A stretch of 64,000 nucleotides of DNA from Muricea muricata (taxonomy: Eukaryota; Cnidaria; Anthozoa; Malacalcyonacea; Plexauridae), in assembly GCA_963855995.1 (NCBI GenBank), contig OY979717.1, positions 41,626,107-41,690,106 on the forward strand, given 5' to 3'. The notes below the pieces were generated by a model. It worked only from the letters and a program-made list of their open reading frames with translations, was not told the origin of the DNA and did no database searches. Shown here piece by piece: positions 61,373-64,000 of the stretch; within the stretch, counting starts at the first letter, position 1, and every line of letters begins with the position of its first letter. Position numbers and translations under genes: made by a program.

Positions 61373-63875
61373 GTTCACGACCATACCGTCTGGAAAATAC
61401 CGGTTCTCGTCCGATCACCGCATTTAAACTAGACTGGGCGGAGTTAGTACTTGGATGGGAGACCGCCTAGGAATACTTCGTGTCGTGAGCTCTGCTTTTT
61501 CCCCTGTCACTGTTCTATTCTTCTATGAAATATCGAATTCATAGAGAAGCATATTCTTGTAAAACACACATGTTCACGACCATACCGTTTGGAAAATACC
61601 GGTTCTCGTCCGATCACCGCAGTTAAACTAGACTGGGCGGAGTTAGTACTTGGATGGGAGACCGCTTAGGAATACTTCGTGTCGTGAGCTCTGTTTTTCC
61701 CGTGTCATCGTTCTATTCTTCTATGAAATATCGAATTCATAGAGAAGCATGATCTTGTAAAGCACAGATTTTCACGACCATACCGTCTGGAAATTACCGG
61801 TTCTCGTCCGATCACCGCAGTTAAACTAGACTGGGCGGAGTTAGTACTTGGATGGGAGACCGCCTAGGAATACTTCGTGTGGTGAGCTCTGTTTTTTCCC
61901 CTGTCATCGTTCTTATCTTTTGCGAAACATCGAAATGAATGAGAAGCATATTCTTTTAACGCACACATGTTCACGACCTAACCGTCTGGAAAATACCGGT
62001 TCTCGTCCGATCACCGCAGTTAAACTAGACTGGGCGGAGTTAGTACTTGGATGGGAGACCGCTTAGGAATACTTCGTGTCGTGAGCTCTGTTTTTCCCGT
62101 GTCATCGTTCTATTCTTCTATGAAATATCGAATTCATAGAGAAGCATGATCTTAGAAAGCACAGATGTTCACGACCATACCGTCTGGAAAATACCGGTTC
62201 TCGTCCGATCACCGCAGTTGAACTAGACTGGGCGGAGTTAGTACTTGGATGGGAGACCGCTTAGGAATACTTCGTGTGGTGAGCTCTGTTTTTTCCGCTG
62301 TCATCGTTCTTATCTTTTGCGAAACATCGAAATGAATGAGAAGCATATTCTTTTAACGCACACATGTTCACGACCATACCATCTATAAATTACCGGTTCT
62401 CGTCCGATCACCGCAGTTAAACTAGACTGGGCGGAGTTAGTACTTCGATGGGAGACCGGCTAGGAATACTTCGTGTCGTGAGCTCTGTTTTTTCCCCTGT
62501 CATCGTTCTTATCTTTTGCGAAACATCGAAATGAATGAGAACCATATTCTTTTAACGCACACATGTTCACGACCACACCATCTATAAATTACCGGTTCTC
62601 GTCCGATCACCGCAGTTAAACCAGACTGGGCGGAGTTAGTACTTGGATGGGAGACCGCCTAGGAATACTTCGTGTCGTGAACTCTGTTTTTTCCCGGGTC
62701 ATCGTTCTATTCTTCTATGAAATATCGAATTCATACAAAAGCATATTCTTGTGAAGCACAGATGTTCACGACCATATCGTCTGGAAAATACCGGTTCTCG
62801 TCCAACCACCGCAGTTAAACTAGACTGGACGGAGTTAGTACTAGGATGGGAGACCGCCTAGGAATACTTCGTGTCGTGAGTTCTGTTTTTTCCCCTGTCA
62901 TCGTTCTTATCTTTTGCGAAACATCGAAATGAATGAGAAGCATATTCTTTTAACGCATACATGTTCAGGACCATACCGTCTGGAAAATACCGGTTCTCGT
63001 CCGATCACCGCAGTTAAACAAGACTGGGCGGAGTTAGTACTTGGATGGAAGACCGCCTAGGAATACTTCGTGTCGTGAGCTCTGCTTTTTCCCCTGTCAT
63101 TGTTCTATTCTTCTATGAAATATCGAATTGATACACAAGCATATTCTTGTAAAACACACATGTTCACGACCATACCATCTGGAAAATACCGGTTCACGTC
63201 CGATCACCGCAGTTAAACTAGACTGGGCGGAGTTAGTACTTGGATGGGAGACCGCCTAGGAAAACTTCGTGTCGTGAGCTCTGTTTTTCCCGTGTCATCG
63301 TTCTGTTCTTCTATGAAATATCGAATTCATAGAGAAGCATGATCTTGTAAGCACAGATGTTCACGACCATACCGTCTGGAAAATACCGGTTCTCGTCCGA
63401 TCACCGCAGTTAAACTAGACTGGGCGGAGTTAGTACTTGGATGGGAGACCGCCTAGGAATACTTCGTGTCGTGAGCTCCGCTTTTTCCCCTGTCATTGTT
63501 CTATTCTTCTATGAAATATCGAATTCATAGAGAAGCATATTCTTGTAAAACACGCATGTTCACGACCATACTGTCTGGAACATACCGGTTCTCGTCCGAT
63601 CACCGCAGATAAACTAGACTGGGCGGAGTTAGTACTTGGATGGGAGACCGCCTAGGAATACTTCGTGTGGTGAGCTCTGTTTTTTCCCGTGTCATCGTTC
63701 TTATCTTTTGCGAAACATCGAAATGAATGAGAAGCATATTCTTTTAACGCACACATGTTCACGACCATACCATCTATAAATTACCGGTTCTCGTCCGATC
63801 ACCGCAGTTAAATTAGACTGGGCGGAGTTAGTACTTGGATGGGAGACCGCCTAGGAATACTTCGTATCGTGAGCT
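61373..63875 (+). rRNA. 5S: 5S rRNA genes, block 21 (13 complete copies)
   Basis: Starts: 61373, 61572, 61770, 61969, 62167, 62366, 62565, 62764, 62963, 63162, 63359, 63558, 63757. The block is a mosaic: 61373-61969 resemble 52231-52827, 62366-63162 resemble 55806-56602 (offset about 6,560), 63359-63558 resemble 55408-55607 (offset 7,951), and 63757 resembles 56999 (offset 6,758, shared TTCGTATCG). 61770 starts with T. 62565 has AAACCAGACTGG. 63162 is preceded by GATACACAAGC. Confidence 0.94.
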
Positions 63876-63955
63876 ATGTTTTTTCCCGGGTCATCGTTCT
63901 ATTCTTCTATAAAATATCGAATTCATAGAGAAGCATATTCTTGTAAAACACACAT

Positions 63956-64000
63956 GTTCACGACCATACCGTCTTGAAAATACCGGTTCTCGTCCGATCA
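63956..64000 (+). rRNA. 5S: 5S rRNA, 3' end cut by window edge
   Basis: The first 45 residues of a gene of the GTCTTG allele. The array therefore continues past the right edge. Confidence 0.93.

Larger units (their letters stand above)
1..64000 (+). repeat. Tandem 5S rDNA array, 323 units of about 199 bp
   Basis: Every stretch of the window belongs to the same head-to-tail unit: a 119-nt 5S rRNA gene followed by a 79-80-bp spacer. I located the gene start (GTTCACGACC or a one- or two-base variant) in each unit; successive starts are 196-200 bp apart except one interval of 187 bp (9732 to 9919), caused by an 11-nt deletion. No unit is inverted and nothing interrupts the array, so both array ends lie outside the window. 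Spacers are AT-rich, genes near balanced. The product is the 5S RNA of the large ribosomal subunit, transcribed by RNA polymerase III with TFIIIA, TFIIIC and TFIIIB. Counts were made by eye and could be off by one or two. Confidence 0.97.

Noticed and set aside
1-64000. CRISPR-like array of regular repeats and spacers
   Set aside because: The period is 199 bp, both parts of the unit are repeated, and the repeat is a 5S rRNA gene.
1-64000. Spliced-leader RNA genes between 5S genes, as in some nematodes
   Set aside because: Spacers are only 79-80 bp and no spliced-leader or Sm-site sequence was seen.
1-64000. 5S-derived SINE or other retroelement copies
   Set aside because: No unit carries a tail, target-site duplication or body beyond the 5S gene; all copies are in strict tandem.
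1-64000. A new defence or mobile system in the window
   Set aside because: No coding region, inverted repeat, integrase or tRNA was found; the structure is explained by 5S rDNA and its block duplications.

Overview
The whole 64-kb window is one uninterrupted tandem array of eukaryotic 5S ribosomal RNA genes. I counted 323 copies (321 complete, one cut by each window edge). All lie on the + strand and recur about every 199 bp: a 119-nt gene plus an 79-80-bp AT-rich spacer. The transcript folds as 5S rRNA: GTTCACGAC at the 5' end pairs with GTCGTGAGC at the 3' end. The internal RNA polymerase III promoter sits where expected (A box about residues 50-64, intermediate element 67-72, C box TGGATGGGAGACCGCCTA at 80-97), and a T-run terminator follows a few bases after the gene. 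I see no protein-coding gene, tRNA, spliced-leader gene, transposon or other non-5S segment.

The host is a eukaryote, most likely a metazoan. The C box is the animal form, and the helix III/loop C stretch CGGTTCTCGTCCGATCACCG matches, from memory, the arthropod type. I cannot name the species. The spliced-leader genes found between 5S genes in some nematodes are absent.

The copies are not homogeneous. They fall into a few recurrent gene alleles: consensus; one with CATCTATAAATT at residues 15-26; one with GTCTTG...AAATTAGAC...CCGCTTAGG; one with GACTGGACGG...ACTAGG; one with a changed loop C, GGTTCCAGTCCGACC; and one with a paired change in the C-box region. The spacers fall into two main families (TTATCTTTTGCGAAACATCG against CTATTCTTCTATGAAATATCG), the second with several subtypes. 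Alleles and spacers are mixed in irregular order, but the order itself is duplicated in blocks. Direct repeats of whole multi-gene blocks occur at offsets of 5,766, 5,957, 4,369, 2,183, 2,782, 3,775, 1,391 and 1,194 bp (29, 30, 22, 11, 14, 19, 7 and 6 gene units), the last as three consecutive copies. Some block copies have lost exactly one unit. This is the pattern expected from repeated unequal exchange in register with the 199-bp unit.

Layout: 1-8.8 kb, one 29-unit segment and the start of its second copy; 8.9-17.8 kb, mixed region with an 11-nt-deleted pseudogene at 9.73 kb; 11.8-19.8 kb, the 5,957-bp pair; 19.3-27.7 kb, the 4,369-bp pair; 27.7-32.1 kb, the 2,183-bp tandem pair; 32-34.9 kb, mosaic; 34.8-40.2 kb, the 2,782-bp pair; 42.5-50.1 kb, the 3,775-bp tandem pair followed by a broken third copy; 54.3-56.8 kb, the 1,391-bp pair; 57.6-61.2 kb, the 1,194-bp triplet; 61.3-64 kb, mosaic of earlier modules. 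The short open reading frames in the window are by-products of the repeats.
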